Source: Actinoplanes italicus
GTDB taxonomy: Bacteria; Actinomycetota; Actinomycetes; Mycobacteriales; Micromonosporaceae
Assembly: GCF_003001815.1 (NCBI RefSeq)
Contig: NZ_PVMZ01000002.1
Coordinates: forward strand, 372,001 to 436,000
Length of the DNA stretch: 64,000 nt
Reading direction: 5' to 3'
In this document: positions 16,600-25,747 of the stretch, piece by piece
How positions within the stretch are numbered: position 1 is the stretch's first letter
How the letters are laid out: each line of letters starts with the position of its first letter
Program-made: the position numbers and the translations under genes
Notes under the pieces: generated by a model
Told to the model about the DNA's origin: nothing
The model's database searches: none
What the model saw: only the letters and a program-made list of their open reading frames with translations

Positions 16600-19500
16600 C
16601 CCAGCCGACGCTGTTCGCCGAGGGGCCGCGGCCACGCCGCCGGGCCGCTGCGGGGCCCCGTTTCACGCCGCGTGAGCTGGCCCGTCTGCTGCGCCTGCCG
16701 GAGCCGACGGCCGAGCAGGACGCGATCATCTCGGCGCCGGTGGAGCCGCTGCTCGTGGTGGCCGGCGCCGGGTCGGGCAAGACGGAGACGATGGCCTCGC
16801 GGGTGGTGTGGCTGGTCGCGAACGGGTACGCCCATCCCGGTGAGATCCTCGGCCTGACCTTCACGCGCAAGGCCGCGGGGGAGCTGTCGCACCGGGTCCG
16901 GACCCGGCTGGGCCAGCTGGGCCGCCGCCTGGGCCGGGACGAGGCCCTGGCCGGTGAGCCGACGATCTCGACCTATCACGCGTACGCGGCCCGGGTGGTG
17001 ACCGAGCACGGCCTGCGGGCCGGGTACGAGCCGTCCGCGCGCCTGCTGACCGAGGCGGCCCGCTGGCAGATCGTCGACTCGCTGGTCCGGACCTACACCG
17101 GTGAGATGACCGGGCTGAACCGGGCGCCCGGCACGGTCACCGACGACGTCCTGGCCCTCTCCGGCGAACTGGCCGAGCATCTGGTCGGCCCGGACGACCT
17201 GGCGGCCTGGACCGGCCGGTTCTTCGCCGATCTCCAGGAGTACCCGGGCCGGGTCTACAAGGACGTCTCCGAGGTGCTGCGCCGCCAGCAGAACCGGCTC
17301 ACCCTGCTGCCCCTGGTCCGACTCTACGAGCAGCGTAAACACGACCTGGAGGCGATGGACTTCGGCGACCAGATGGCCCGGGCCGCCCTGGTCGCGCGGG
17401 ATCATCCGGAGGTCGGCGCGACCGAGCGCGGCCGGTTCCGGATCGTCATGCTCGACGAGTACCAGGACACCAGTCACGCCCAGGTGACGATGCTGAACAA
17501 CCTGTTCGGCGGCGGGCATCCGGTGACCGCGGTCGGTGACCCCTGCCAGTCGATCTACGGCTGGCGCGGTGCCTCGGCCGGCACGCTGGAACGCTTCCCC
17601 GAGGAGTTCCGCGACTCGGCCGCCCATCCGGCCTGGGTGCGGACCCTGACCCGGAGCTGGCGCAACCGGCCGGAGATCCTGCGGGTGGCGAACACCCTCT
17701 CGGCGCCGCTGCGGGCCCAGGTGCAGCGGCTGGAGGCCGCCGACCGGACGGCGGAGGCGGTCGGCGGGCGGACCGTGACGTGCGCGCTGCTGCCGACGTA
17801 CGCCGACGAGGCCGCCTGGATCGCCGACTCGATGCTCACCGCCTGGCGCCTGGCCGCGGGCCTGCCACGGGCGCCGGCCGGTGAGATCCCGCTGGAACGC
17901 CGTCCGACCAGCGCGGTGCTGGTCCGGGTGCGCAGCCAGATCCCGGTGATCGAGGAGGCGCTGCGGTCCCGTGGCCTGCCGGTCGAGGTGGTCGGCCTCG
18001 GTGGTCTGCTGGACACCCCGGAGGTCCGGGACGTGGTCTGCACGCTGCGGGTGCTGGCCGACCCGACCGACGGCGCGTCGCTGTTGCGGCTGCTGACGGG
18101 GGCCCGCTGGCGGATCGGCCCGCGTGACCTGGTGGCCCTGCACCGGCGCTCGCGGACGATCGCGGCGGCCCGGGTGGCCGCGTCCGGCCGGACGGCCGCC
18201 GACCCGGAGCAGGTGAACACCGACCGGCTGGACGACGCGACCCTGGTCGAGGCGATGGCCGACCTCGGTGCCCCCCGCAACTATTCGGCCGAGGGCCACC
18301 GCCGCCTCCAGGAGTACGGCCGTGAGCTGGCCGCCCTGCGCCGCCGCCTGGACCAGCCGCTGCCCGACCTGCTCGCCGACATCGAGCGCACCATCGGCCT
18401 GGACGTCGAGGTGGCGGTGCGGGGCTGGGCGGCCGGCGACGCCGGTCTGGCCCGCGGTCACCTGGACGCGCTCGGTGAGGCCGCGACCCGCTACATCGGT
18501 GAGAACGAGTCGGGCACGGTCGCCGGGTTCCTGGCGTTCCTGGCCGCCGCCGAGGAGGAGGAGCGCGGCCTGGAACCGGGCCAGATCGACGTGGTCGAGG
18601 GCGCGGTGCAGATTCTGACCGCGCACGCCGCGAAGGGCCTGGAGTGGGACGTGGTGTCGGTGGCCGGCCTGTGCCGCGGTGTCTGGCCGGGCCTGGCCCG
18701 CGCCTCCGACCACTACCTCGGCGGGATCGGGGTGCTGCCGTTCCCGCTGCGCGGCGACGCGTCCGGGCTGCCGGTGCTGGATCTCTCCGACGCCGAGGAG
18801 CAGAAGGACGTGGCGGCCGCGGTGACCGCTTTCGGTCGCGCCTGGCGGGAGCACGACGAGCGTGAGGAACGCCGTCTCGCGTACGTGGCGGTGACCCGGC
18901 CACGCCGCCTGCTGCTCTGTTCCGGCTACTGGTGGGGCGACGGCGTGAAACGTCCGCGCGGCCCGTCGGTCTTCCTCGACGAGATCCGTGAGACGTGCGC
19001 GGCCGGTGCCGGGGTGGTCGACATCTGGACGCCGGAGCCCGCTCCCGGCGACACCAATCCGAGCGACCAGGTGGTGCCGACGGCCGAGTGGCCGGCCGAC
19101 CCGCTGGGCCTGCGCCGTCCGGCGATGGCGGCCGCGGCCGACCTGATCCGTCGCATGATCGAGCAACCGGACGCCTCCGCGGCGGAGGCGTTCGCGGATC
19201 TGGCTGCCGCGGATCCCGAGGTGGCGGCACGGGCGGGCCTGGCGGCCGATCTGGTCGGCCTGGCCGGTCCGGGCGAGGTTCCCGGCCCCCAGGGCTGGTC
19301 AACCCCTGGGGCGGTACGGGAGAACGACGCACCCGAAGCCTCACCAGCACCTCCGGCCGCTCCCGCCCCTGACGAGCCGGACCCGGCTGACCTGGAGCGG
19401 GCCGGTGTGCCGGAGGAGGCCGGCGGGCCGGACCGGGCTGACCTGGAGCGGGCCGGTGTGCCGGAGGAGGCCGGCGGGCCGGATCGGGCCGGGCTGGTCG

Positions 19501-20225
19501 CGGCGGTGGAGGCGGCCGACCGTGCCGCCGAGGCCGCGGACCCGGACATCGCCCGCTGGCGCCGCGAGGCGAAACTGCTGCTGGCCGAGCGCTCCGAGCG
19601 CGCCCGGCGGGACGGCCCGATCGAGGTGGCAGTGCCCAGCCACCTGTCGGTGTCGCAGCTCGTGGTGCTGCGCAAGGATCCGCAGGCGCTGGCCCGGTCG
19701 TTGCGCCGCCCGCTGCCGCACCGCCCGGCGCCGCAGGCCCGCCGCGGCACGGCCTTCCACGCCTGGCTGGAGCAGCGGTTCGGCGCGGTCCGGCTGATCG
19801 ACATCGACGACCTGCCGGGTGCCGCGGACGAGGGCGCGGCCGACGACGAGGAACTGGCCGCCCTGCAGGAGGCGTTCCTGACCGGTGAGTGGGCCGAGCG
19901 GACACCGGTCGAGGTGGAGGTGCCGTTCGCGACGACCGTGGCCGGTGTGGTGGTCCGTGGGCGGATGGACGCCGTCTTCGCCGACCCGGACGGGCGTTTC
20001 GACGTGATCGACTGGAAGACCGGCCGCCGGCCGTCCGGTGCGGAGGCCGAGGCCGCGGCGGTTCAGCTCTCGGCGTACCGGATCGCCTGGGCCTCACTGG
20101 CCGGGGTGCCGGTCCGGAAGGTCCGTGCCGGCTTCCACTACGTCCGCGAGCAGGTCACTGTCCGCCCCGCCGACCTGATGGAGGCCGCCGAGTTGGCCGC
20201 CCTGATCGAGGACATCCCCGTATGA
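16596..20225 (+). CDS. adnB: AdnB subunit of AdnAB helicase-nuclease
   Basis: 1209 residues, ATG overlapping the adnA stop (ATGA). Intact SF1A motor: TAEQDAIISAPVEPLLVVAGAGSGKTETM (Walker A near residue 56), GLTFTRKAAGEL, MLDEYQDTSHAQ (motif II near 285), GDPCQSIYGWRGA, TAHAAKGLEWDVV and RLAYVAVTRPRRLL. The C-terminal nuclease has FDVIDWKTGRRPSG near 1136 and AFHAWLEQRFG; it lacks the Fe-S Cys set seen in AdnA. AdnB is the main motor of the heterodimer in mycobacteria; the degenerate DELAE of AdnA against DEYQD here agrees. A 17-residue tandem repeat lies near residue 935 in the linker before the nuclease. Confidence 0.9.
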   Translation: MTQPTLFAEGPRPRRRAAAGPRFTPRELARLLRLPEPTAEQDAIISAPVEPLLVVAGAGSGKTETMASRVVWLVANGYAHPGEILGLTFTRKAAGELSHRVRTRLGQLGRRLGRDEALAGEPTISTYHAYAARVVTEHGLRAGYEPSARLLTEAARWQIVDSLVRTYTGEMTGLNRAPGTVTDDVLALSGELAEHLVGPDDLAAWTGRFFADLQEYPGRVYKDVSEVLRRQQNRLTLLPLVRLYEQRKHDLEAMDFGDQMARAALVARDHPEVGATERGRFRIVMLDEYQDTSHAQVTMLNNLFGGGHPVTAVGDPCQSIYGWRGASAGTLERFPEEFRDSAAHPAWVRTLTRSWRNRPEILRVANTLSAPLRAQVQRLEAADRTAEAVGGRTVTCALLPTYADEAAWIADSMLTAWRLAAGLPRAPAGEIPLERRPTSAVLVRVRSQIPVIEEALRSRGLPVEVVGLGGLLDTPEVRDVVCTLRVLADPTDGASLLRLLTGARWRIGPRDLVALHRRSRTIAAARVAASGRTAADPEQVNTDRLDDATLVEAMADLGAPRNYSAEGHRRLQEYGRELAALRRRLDQPLPDLLADIERTIGLDVEVAVRGWAAGDAGLARGHLDALGEAATRYIGENESGTVAGFLAFLAAAEEEERGLEPGQIDVVEGAVQILTAHAAKGLEWDVVSVAGLCRGVWPGLARASDHYLGGIGVLPFPLRGDASGLPVLDLSDAEEQKDVAAAVTAFGRAWREHDEREERRLAYVAVTRPRRLLLCSGYWWGDGVKRPRGPSVFLDEIRETCAAGAGVVDIWTPEPAPGDTNPSDQVVPTAEWPADPLGLRRPAMAAAADLIRRMIEQPDASAAEAFADLAAADPEVAARAGLAADLVGLAGPGEVPGPQGWSTPGAVRENDAPEASPAPPAAPAPDEPDPADLERAGVPEEAGGPDRADLERAGVPEEAGGPDRAGLVAAVEAADRAAEAADPDIARWRREAKLLLAERSERARRDGPIEVAVPSHLSVSQLVVLRKDPQALARSLRRPLPHRPAPQARRGTAFHAWLEQRFGAVRLIDIDDLPGAADEGAADDEELAALQEAFLTGEWAERTPVEVEVPFATTVAGVVVRGRMDAVFADPDGRFDVIDWKTGRRPSGAEAEAAAVQLSAYRIAWASLAGVPVRKVRAGFHYVREQVTVRPADLMEAAELAALIEDIPV
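19386..19487 (+). repeat. Two copies of a 51-bp tandem repeat inside adnB
   Basis: The unit at 19386-19436 recurs at 19437-19487 almost unchanged, giving two copies of the peptide ADLERAGVPEEAGGPDR. It lies in the flexible acidic linker between motor and nuclease, where length change should be tolerated. Confidence 0.85.
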
Positions 20226-20258
20226 CCCCACAGGCAGCGGTACAACACAGCCGGGGTT

Positions 20259-20663
20259 CTACAGGGCGGCGGCCAGCAGGTGCTGGAGTGCCTGGGCGTA
20301 CGCGTCCTCGGCGGTTCCGGCTCGGAAGTCCTGCTCGGCGCCGAGCAGCTCCATCCGTACGACATAGGTTTCCCTGTCCTGATGCAGCGACCGGAAGGTG
20401 CCGCCGAGCAGCTCGCGAAGCTGATCTTCGCGGGGTAGCCACAGCGCCTCGTCCAGATCGACGTCGTCGAGCGCCCACTCGGTGGTGCCGTTGAAGCCGA
20501 TGATTCGCCCCTCCGGGCGATCGTGGACCTGGATCGTCATGTTGCTGAGCACGAACAGCTCGTCGTCGAGGTCGCGGTCGGGAACGGTGAAACGGTCTCC
20601 CAGCTGTGGCTTCCATGTGAGTCCGGCAGCCTTCAGCTGCCGCGCCACTTCTATGCCGAGCAC
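20259..20663 (-). CDS. Conserved actinobacterial hypothetical protein
   Basis: 134 residues from GTG at 20663. It begins LGIEVARQLKAAGLTWKPQLGD and contains FVLSNMTIQVHDRPEGRIIGFNGTTEWALDD and LWLPREDQLRELLGG. Similar proteins are common in actinobacteria, sometimes labelled CpaE-like, but no ATPase motif of CpaE is present, so that label is not supported. Soluble, mixed alpha/beta, function unknown. It is convergent with adnB, 33 bases away. Confidence 0.7.
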   Translation of the reverse strand: MLGIEVARQLKAAGLTWKPQLGDRFTVPDRDLDDELFVLSNMTIQVHDRPEGRIIGFNGTTEWALDDVDLDEALWLPREDQLRELLGGTFRSLHQDRETYVVRMELLGAEQDFRAGTAEDAYAQALQHLLAAAL

Positions 20664-20726
20664 TTCGCAGCCTCCTTCGCCGTGCTAGGCTCCCCATCGT
20701 TGTCAGTTTGGTTCCCAAGTACTCAG

Positions 20727-20759
20727 GAGCGCCTGTGGGGAAGTCTGCCCCAGGCGCTC
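20727..20759 (+). terminator. Hairpin upstream of the cold-shock gene
   Basis: GAGCGCCTG (20727-20735) pairs with CAGGCGCTC (20751-20759), with a further GGG/CCC inner pairing, followed by TTTGT. It lies 128 bases before the cold-shock start codon. It may be a terminator for an upstream short transcript or a structural part of the cold-shock leader; I cannot tell which. Confidence 0.5.
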
Positions 20760-20886
20760 TTTGTCGTAACCCGGGTTTCTCCGGTAGGGCGATCAGTACG
20801 GCAGCACGAGACCCACAGAATGCGGGTCTTATTACCTCGTTCCCGTCCATAATGGTCGGGAATGATCGATCGTCGAGGAGACGAGC

Positions 20887-21090
20887 ATGGTTACCGGTGT
20901 TGTGAAGTGGTTCAACGCGGACAAGGGCTTCGGGTTCATCACCCCGGACGACGGCGGCGCCGACGTCTTCGCCCACTTCTCCGCGATCCAGATGTCGGGC
21001 TACCGGGCCCTGGAGGAGAACCAGCGGGTTGAGTTCGAGGTGACCCAGGGTCAGAAGGGCCCGCAGGCCGCCAACATCCGCGCCCTCTGA
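20887..21090 (+). CDS. Cold-shock domain protein
   Basis: 67 residues, ATG at 20887 with GAGGAG upstream. A single cold-shock domain of normal length: [13 protein letters not shown] carries RNP1 and [10 protein letters not shown] carries RNP2; residues [15 protein letters not shown] and GPQAANI complete the OB fold. It binds single-stranded RNA/DNA as a chaperone. Monocistronic, between a 220-base upstream region and a strong terminator. Confidence 0.95.
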   Translation: MVTGVVKWFNADKGFGFITPDDGGADVFAHFSAIQMSGYRALEENQRVEFEVTQGQKGPQAANIRAL

Positions 21091-21138
21091 TTCACGTCTG
21101 AACTTCGGCCGCCTAGCGCGACCGACAGCGTGTAGAGA

Positions 21139-21180
21139 CAGGTGGGTGAGACCCGGGTTCGCCCGGATCTCACCCACCTG
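21139..21180. terminator. Bidirectional terminator after the cold-shock gene
   Basis: CAGGTGGGTGAGA (21139-21151) pairs perfectly with TCTCACCCACCTG (21168-21180), and the loop region adds CCGGG/CCCGG. It lies between the cold-shock gene (stop 21090) and the convergent plsC-like gene (stop at 21205), so it can serve both. Confidence 0.85.
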
Positions 21181-21204
21181 CTGCGTTGTGGGGAGGGCCT
21201 GAGG

Positions 21205-21924
21205 TCAGACCGTGTTGGCGGAGCTGGGCGGCAGCGGCGCGGTGCCGCCGAGGTGCGCCGGCAGCCACCAGCGGTCGTCCGGGCCGGCCGGCTTGTCCGG
21301 GTAGGCCTGCTGGACCGCGTCGAGCAGCACGGTGAGCCGCTCCTTCAGCGTCGCGGTGATCGCCTCGGGGGTGGCGTCCGCGGGCACCGGGATCGCCTCG
21401 CCGATCCTGATGATGACCGGCACGTGACGCTTGGTCAGCTCCTTCTTGCGGCCCTTGGTCCAGAGCCGGTGCGGACCCCAGACGGCCATCGGGATCAGCG
21501 GGACCGAGGCCTCCTGGGCCATCCGGGCGGCACCCGACTTCAGCGCCTTGATGGTGAACGACTCGCTGATCGTGGCCTCCGGGAAGACGCCGACGATCTC
21601 ACCGCTGCGCAGCGAGTCGATGGCGTGCTTGAAGGCCGCGGTGCCGGCCTTGCGGTCGACCGGGATGTGCCGCATGCCGCGCATCAGCGGGCCGCTGATC
21701 TTGTGGTCGAAGACCTGCTTCTTGGCCATGAACCGGACCAGCCGCTTGGCCGGCTGGGCACCGAACCCGCAGTAGATGAAGTCCAGATAGCTCGAGTGGT
21801 TACTGGCCAGCACCGCCCCGCCGGTCGTGGGGATGTGCTCGGCGCCCTCGACGGTGATCTTGTTGTCGAGCACGCGGAACATCGTCTTGGCGAGGGTGAC
21901 GACCGGGGGATACACCAGTTCCAT
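21205..21924 (-). CDS. 1-acyl-sn-glycerol-3-phosphate acyltransferase family protein
   Basis: 239 residues. The PlsC signature NHSSYLD (His-x4-Asp) and the second motif FPEATISES (variant of FPEGTR) are present; VPLIPMAVWGPHRLW is block IV. It probably transfers an acyl chain to lysophosphatidic acid or a related acceptor at the inner face of the membrane. No strong membrane helix, as usual for short actinobacterial members. Substrate not assignable. Confidence 0.85.
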   Translation of the reverse strand: MELVYPPVVTLAKTMFRVLDNKITVEGAEHIPTTGGAVLASNHSSYLDFIYCGFGAQPAKRLVRFMAKKQVFDHKISGPLMRGMRHIPVDRKAGTAAFKHAIDSLRSGEIVGVFPEATISESFTIKALKSGAARMAQEASVPLIPMAVWGPHRLWTKGRKKELTKRHVPVIIRIGEAIPVPADATPEAITATLKERLTVLLDAVQQAYPDKPAGPDDRWWLPAHLGGTAPLPPSSANTV

Positions 21925-22053
21925 GGCAGCACGGTAGCCGAACAGTCTGGGAACGTCGCGGGTCGGCCGGACATTTCAAACCCGGCTCACCGCCGGTGTG
22001 GGACGTCGCGGTAGCCACGGCGTTCGCCGCGGTCGTGGTGTTCACTGGTGTGC

Positions 22054-22929
22054 ATGTCCGAACCCCACCCGCAGGCCTTCGTCCCGGACCGGCCGGGCGG
22101 GACGTGGTCGTCGGGGATGGTGACCGCGTACGGCGTACCGCCGCAGAGGTCGCAGCCGCCCGCACCACCGGAACCGCCCCGTCCCGACGGGGCACAGCGG
22201 CGCAGGCGGCAGTTGATGATCTTCGGTGGGGTGGCCGGTGCGATCCTCGCGGCCGGGATCACGGTCCTGCTCGTGGTGATCCTCGGCGGGGACGGCGACC
22301 CGTTCGGTGACCGGGCCGCACCGCCCGCCGACGTGCGGCCGCCGCTCGCGCAGGCCTGCCCGGCGCCCAGCGTCCTGCCCAGCGAGGCCCCGAGCGCCCC
22401 GGCGCCGGCGACCGGGGAACGGACCGTCGATCAGGAAGCCGGGATCTCCTACCGGAAGTACGGCGCGCCGTGGATCCCCTGGAACGAGGTGTGGAACGCC
22501 GGCACCCTGCAGGTTCCCTACCGGGTCGGGCAGCACATCGTGACCGAGATCTATCAGGGCGGGCGGTACCACGCCTCGATCCTGTCGGCGGCCGTCCCGG
22601 CCGCCGACAACGACGCCTTCACGCTGGATCTGGAGTGCGTCGGCCGGCAGATCGCGGCGGACGTGCGTGCCGAGTACTACCCGCAGCCCAACACCATGCA
22701 GCCGCTGCGCGACGAGCTGACGACACTCGGCGGGCGGCCCGCATGGGTGAGCGAGTTCCGGCTGAGCTTCCGACAGACGGGACTGACCGCCACCTCGGAA
22801 CTCTCCGCGGTGGCGGTCGTCGACGTCGGCAAGCCGACGGCAGCGGTGCTCTACGTCTCGATTCCCAACACCCACGACGAGTACGACCACATCGTGGACG
22901 AGGTGCTGGATTCGGTCCGGCCGGTCTAG
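22054..22929 (+). CDS. Membrane-anchored protein with extracytoplasmic domain
   Basis: 291 residues; ATG at 22054 preferred over GTG at 22048. Residues 1-52 are Pro-rich and end in a basic cluster (AQRRRRQ), then one membrane segment (IFGGVAGAILAAGITVLLVVIL, about 55-77). The outside part begins with a Pro/Ala/Ser linker, contains two Cys (QACPAP, LECVGR) and a folded domain (GISYRKYGAPWIPWNEVW). Similar topology is common in actinobacterial envelope proteins of unknown role. The stop overlaps that of the convergent ABC permease by three bases. Confidence 0.6.
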   Translation: MSEPHPQAFVPDRPGGTWSSGMVTAYGVPPQRSQPPAPPEPPRPDGAQRRRRQLMIFGGVAGAILAAGITVLLVVILGGDGDPFGDRAAPPADVRPPLAQACPAPSVLPSEAPSAPAPATGERTVDQEAGISYRKYGAPWIPWNEVWNAGTLQVPYRVGQHIVTEIYQGGRYHASILSAAVPAADNDAFTLDLECVGRQIAADVRAEYYPQPNTMQPLRDELTTLGGRPAWVSEFRLSFRQTGLTATSELSAVAVVDVGKPTAAVLYVSIPNTHDEYDHIVDEVLDSVRPV

Positions 22930-23834
22930 TTGCCGGTCAGGCCCCAGCGCCGGCGGAGCGCGCCGTCGGCCGCATTGAACAACTGGTCGACCAGGATGCC
23001 GATGACCAGGACGACGATGATGTACGCGAGGACCGCGACCGCGTCGTTCAGGTCACGGGCGGTCTGCATGCGGACACCGATCGAGACCGTGCCCGGCACG
23101 ATGACCAGCAGCTCACCGGCCATCAGGCTGCGCCAGGAGAACGCCCAGCCCTGCTTGAGCCCGGAGACGAACGACGGCAGCGACGCCGGCAGGATCAGGT
23201 GCCGGTATTTCGCGATGCCGCTCATGCCCATCACCTGTCCGACCCGCAGCCAGGTCCGCGGCACATAGTCGATGCCGCTGATCAGGCCGTTCGCCACCGA
23301 CGGCGCGGCACCGATGACGACCACGAACAGGATCGCCTCCTCGCCGAGCTGGAAGAGCAGGATGGCGAGCGGGAACCACATGATCGACGGCATCGTCTGC
23401 AAACCGGTGATCAGCGAGCCGATCGCGGCCCGCAGCGGTTTGAACTGGGAGACCAGGGCACCGATCAGGGTGCCGATCGCCACGGCCAGCGCGAAACCGG
23501 TGATCGCCCGGGTCATGGTCAGCTGAACGCCGTCCCAGAATCTGGGTTCGGTGATCAGCTCGCCCAGCTCGGCGAAGACCTCGGCCGGTGCCGGGAAGAC
23601 GTACGCCGGCCGCCATTCGGACAGGTAGACGAGCTGCCAGGCCGTGACGACGATCGCGATCGCCAGCAGCTTCGGCCAGGTGCTCGCCCAGACCCGCTTG
23701 CCGACCTTGCCCTTTTCCTTCTTCGGGCCCAGTTCGAGCGCGTCGAGTCCGCTGACCCGGTCGGCCGCGGTCGCCCTTTCCTCGGGCCGGGATCCGGTGA
23801 GGGTGTCTCCACCGGTTGGCAGCTCAGTTGGCAT
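22926..23834 (-). CDS. ssuC: ABC transporter permease, sulfonate/taurine type
   Basis: 302 residues, six predicted membrane segments after a charged cytoplasmic N-terminus of about 55 residues. The cytoplasmic EAA-type loop that docks to the ATPase is present near KYRHLILPASLPSFVSGLKQGWAFSW; SFVSGLKQGWAFSWRSLMAGELL is characteristic of the SsuC/TauC/NrtB group. It forms the channel of the importer with the ATPase and binding protein upstream. It overlaps the ATPase gene by eleven bases. Aliphatic sulfonate is the most likely substrate; nitrate, taurine or thiamine precursor importers use similar permeases. Confidence 0.8.
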   Translation of the reverse strand: MPTELPTGGDTLTGSRPEERATAADRVSGLDALELGPKKEKGKVGKRVWASTWPKLLAIAIVVTAWQLVYLSEWRPAYVFPAPAEVFAELGELITEPRFWDGVQLTMTRAITGFALAVAIGTLIGALVSQFKPLRAAIGSLITGLQTMPSIMWFPLAILLFQLGEEAILFVVVIGAAPSVANGLISGIDYVPRTWLRVGQVMGMSGIAKYRHLILPASLPSFVSGLKQGWAFSWRSLMAGELLVIVPGTVSIGVRMQTARDLNDAVAVLAYIIVVLVIGILVDQLFNAADGALRRRWGLTGN

Positions 23835-24570
23835 GACGGGCGACCTCCGCGCGGAGCCGGTCGGTGATCTCGGCGGCCTGGCCGGAGACCTCGGGGGAGT
23901 CGATACGCCGGGGACGCGGGTGGTCGATCTTGAAGTCCTCGATCACCCGGCCGGGCCGGCTGCTCAGCAGGATCACCCGGTCACCGAGGCGGACCGCCTC
24001 GCGGACGTTGTGGGTGACGAAGAGAACGGTGAGCTCCTGCTCGCGCCAGATCCGCTCCAGCTCGTCGTGCAGGATGTCGCGGGTCATCGCGTCGAGCGCG
24101 CCGAACGGCTCGTCCATCAGCAGGACGTCGGCGTTCTGGGCGAGCGCCCGGGCCAGCGCGACCCGCTGCCGCATGCCGCCGGAGAGTTCGTGCGGCCGCT
24201 TGTGACCGAAACCGCTCAGCCGGACGATCTCCAGCAGCTCCTCGGCGCGCTTGCGGCGCTCGGCGCGGCCGACCCCCTGGAGCTTCAGCGGCAGCTCGAC
24301 GTTGCCGGCCACCGAGAGCCAGGGGAAGAGGGCGGCCTCCTGGAACATCAGCGCGACATGCCGCCCGCCGATGTCCAGGGTGCCGGTAGTGATCTTGTCG
24401 AGGCCGGCCACCAGCGAGAGCAAAGTGCTCTTGCCGCACCCGGAGGCGCCCAGGAGGCAGACGAACTCCCCCTTGTCGACCTCGAGCGAGACGTGGTCGA
24501 GGGCGAGCAGGGCGCTACTCCCCGAACCGTACTGCTTGGTCACATCGTCGATCCGGACAACCGTGCTCAT
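23824..24570 (-). CDS. ssuB: ABC transporter ATPase, sulfonate/taurine type
   Basis: 248 residues from ATG at 24570, with GGGAGGAGG upstream; a longer frame would run through the intergenic hairpin. Walker A GASGCGKSTLL, Q-loop MFQEAALFPW, signature LSGGMRQRVALARAL, Walker B VLLMDEPFGALD and the H-loop FVTHNVREA are all intact. It powers the importer. It is the third gene of the Rrf2-binding protein-ATPase-permease run. Confidence 0.88.
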   Translation of the reverse strand: MSTVVRIDDVTKQYGSGSSALLALDHVSLEVDKGEFVCLLGASGCGKSTLLSLVAGLDKITTGTLDIGGRHVALMFQEAALFPWLSVAGNVELPLKLQGVGRAERRKRAEELLEIVRLSGFGHKRPHELSGGMRQRVALARALAQNADVLLMDEPFGALDAMTRDILHDELERIWREQELTVLFVTHNVREAVRLGDRVILLSSRPGRVIEDFKIDHPRPRRIDSPEVSGQAAEITDRLRAEVARHAN

Positions 24571-24586
24571 ACTCGCCCTCCTCCCA

Positions 24587-24627
24587 TCAAGGTTGCTGTC
24601 AAGTGATCTTCTTGACAGCAACCTTGA
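24587..24627 (-). promoter_or_regulatory. Perfect 17-bp hairpin between binding protein and ATPase genes
   Basis: TCAAGGTTGCTGTCAAG (24587-24603) and its exact complement (24611-24627) flank a 7-base loop. In the mRNA it stands between the binding-protein stop (24660) and the ATPase start (24570), immediately before the ATPase ribosome site. Such hairpins commonly protect the 3' end of the binding-protein message, or terminate part of the transcription, so that binding protein outnumbers the membrane subunits. Confidence 0.7.
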
Positions 24628-24659
24628 GGTTTAGATCTTTTTCAATGGGTAAGCCCGGA

Positions 24660-25739
24660 TCAGGCCGCGGCGTCGCTGACCTCGGCCAGACCCTTGGCCT
24701 TCAGCAGCTCGTTCAGCAGGGTCAGGTCGTAGATGCCCTTGAGGTCCACCGGGTCGAGCAGGCCGACCTCCTCGGCGTGCTTGGCGCTGGTGTAGAGCGA
24801 GGGCGCGATCGGGTCGTAGGTGAACTTCAGGTTCGCGAACGCGGCCTTGAGGATCTCCTCCTTCAGCGGCTTGCTGGTGAGGGTCTCGATCTGGGCGTTC
24901 GCGGCCTTCTGCGCCTCGGCGTCGTTGGCCTTGATGTACTCGACCGAGGCGATGTGGCCCTCGATCAGCTTCTTGACCGTGCCGGGGTACTCCTTGAGGA
25001 ACTTCTGGCTGACGATCAGGTGGGTGGTGACGAACTCCTGGTTCGGCCACAGCGTCTTCTCGTCGACCAGGACCTTGGCCTTGGACTCGAGGATCAGCTT
25101 GCTGTAGTTGGGCTCCGGCACCCAGGCGCCGTCGATGGTGCCCTGCGCGAAGGCCTGGACGGCGGTCGCGTTGTCCTGCGGCAGGATCGAGACGTCGCCG
25201 CCGCCGCTGGTGTCGGCGTTGAGGCCGTTCGACTTCAGCCAGGCGCGCAGCGCGACGTCCTGGGTGTTGCCCAGCTGCGGGGTGGCGATCTTCTTGCCCT
25301 TGAGGTCGGCCGGGCTGTTGATGCCCTCCTTGACGACCAGGCCGGCGCCGCCCGAGGTGCTGCCGGCGACGATCTTCAGCGCCTCGCCCTTGGACTTGGA
25401 CCAGCCGTTGATCGCCGGGTTCGGGCCGATGTAGGTGGCGTCGATCGCGCCGGAGAGCAGCGCCTCGATCGCGGCCGGGCCGGCGTTGAAGGTGGTCGCC
25501 TCGAGGTTGGTGCTACCCAGCTTCTCCTTGAACAGGCCCTTGTTCACACCGACCAGAGCCGGCGCGTGGGTGATGTTCGGGAAGTAGCCCAGCTTGAGGG
25601 TGGTGGCTTCGGGAGCGTTGCCGGAGGCCGCCTCGGCGGCGGTCTTCTCCGGCTCGTCGGAGCCGCAGGCGGCCAGGGCGGTCGAGGTGACCAGGGCGGC
25701 CGTGGCGAGGGCGAGCGCACGTATGGTGCGGGAGCTCAT
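24660..25739 (-). CDS. ssuA: ABC transporter substrate-binding lipoprotein, sulfonate type
   Basis: 359 residues, ATG at 25739 with TAGGAG upstream. A lipoprotein signal is clear: LATAALVTSTALAACGS, where Cys would be lipidated. The mature protein begins with KLGYFPNITHAPALVGVNKGLF, the start of the SsuA/NMT1 fold, with NAGPAAIEALLSGAIDATYIGPNPAI and GAWVPEPNYSKLI. It captures an anionic ligand outside the membrane. The family includes sulfonate, taurine and nitrate/thiamine-precursor binders; sulfonate is favoured by the Rrf2 regulator alongside. Confidence 0.82.
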   Translation of the reverse strand: MSSRTIRALALATAALVTSTALAACGSDEPEKTAAEAASGNAPEATTLKLGYFPNITHAPALVGVNKGLFKEKLGSTNLEATTFNAGPAAIEALLSGAIDATYIGPNPAINGWSKSKGEALKIVAGSTSGGAGLVVKEGINSPADLKGKKIATPQLGNTQDVALRAWLKSNGLNADTSGGGDVSILPQDNATAVQAFAQGTIDGAWVPEPNYSKLILESKAKVLVDEKTLWPNQEFVTTHLIVSQKFLKEYPGTVKKLIEGHIASVEYIKANDAEAQKAANAQIETLTSKPLKEEILKAAFANLKFTYDPIAPSLYTSAKHAEEVGLLDPVDLKGIYDLTLLNELLKAKGLAEVSDAAA

Positions 25740-25747
25740 GCTCACTC

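Noticed and set aside
20259-20663. Label as pilus assembly protein CpaE
   Set aside because: No Walker-type ATPase or receiver motifs; only 134 residues. The label would be inherited, not supported by sequence.
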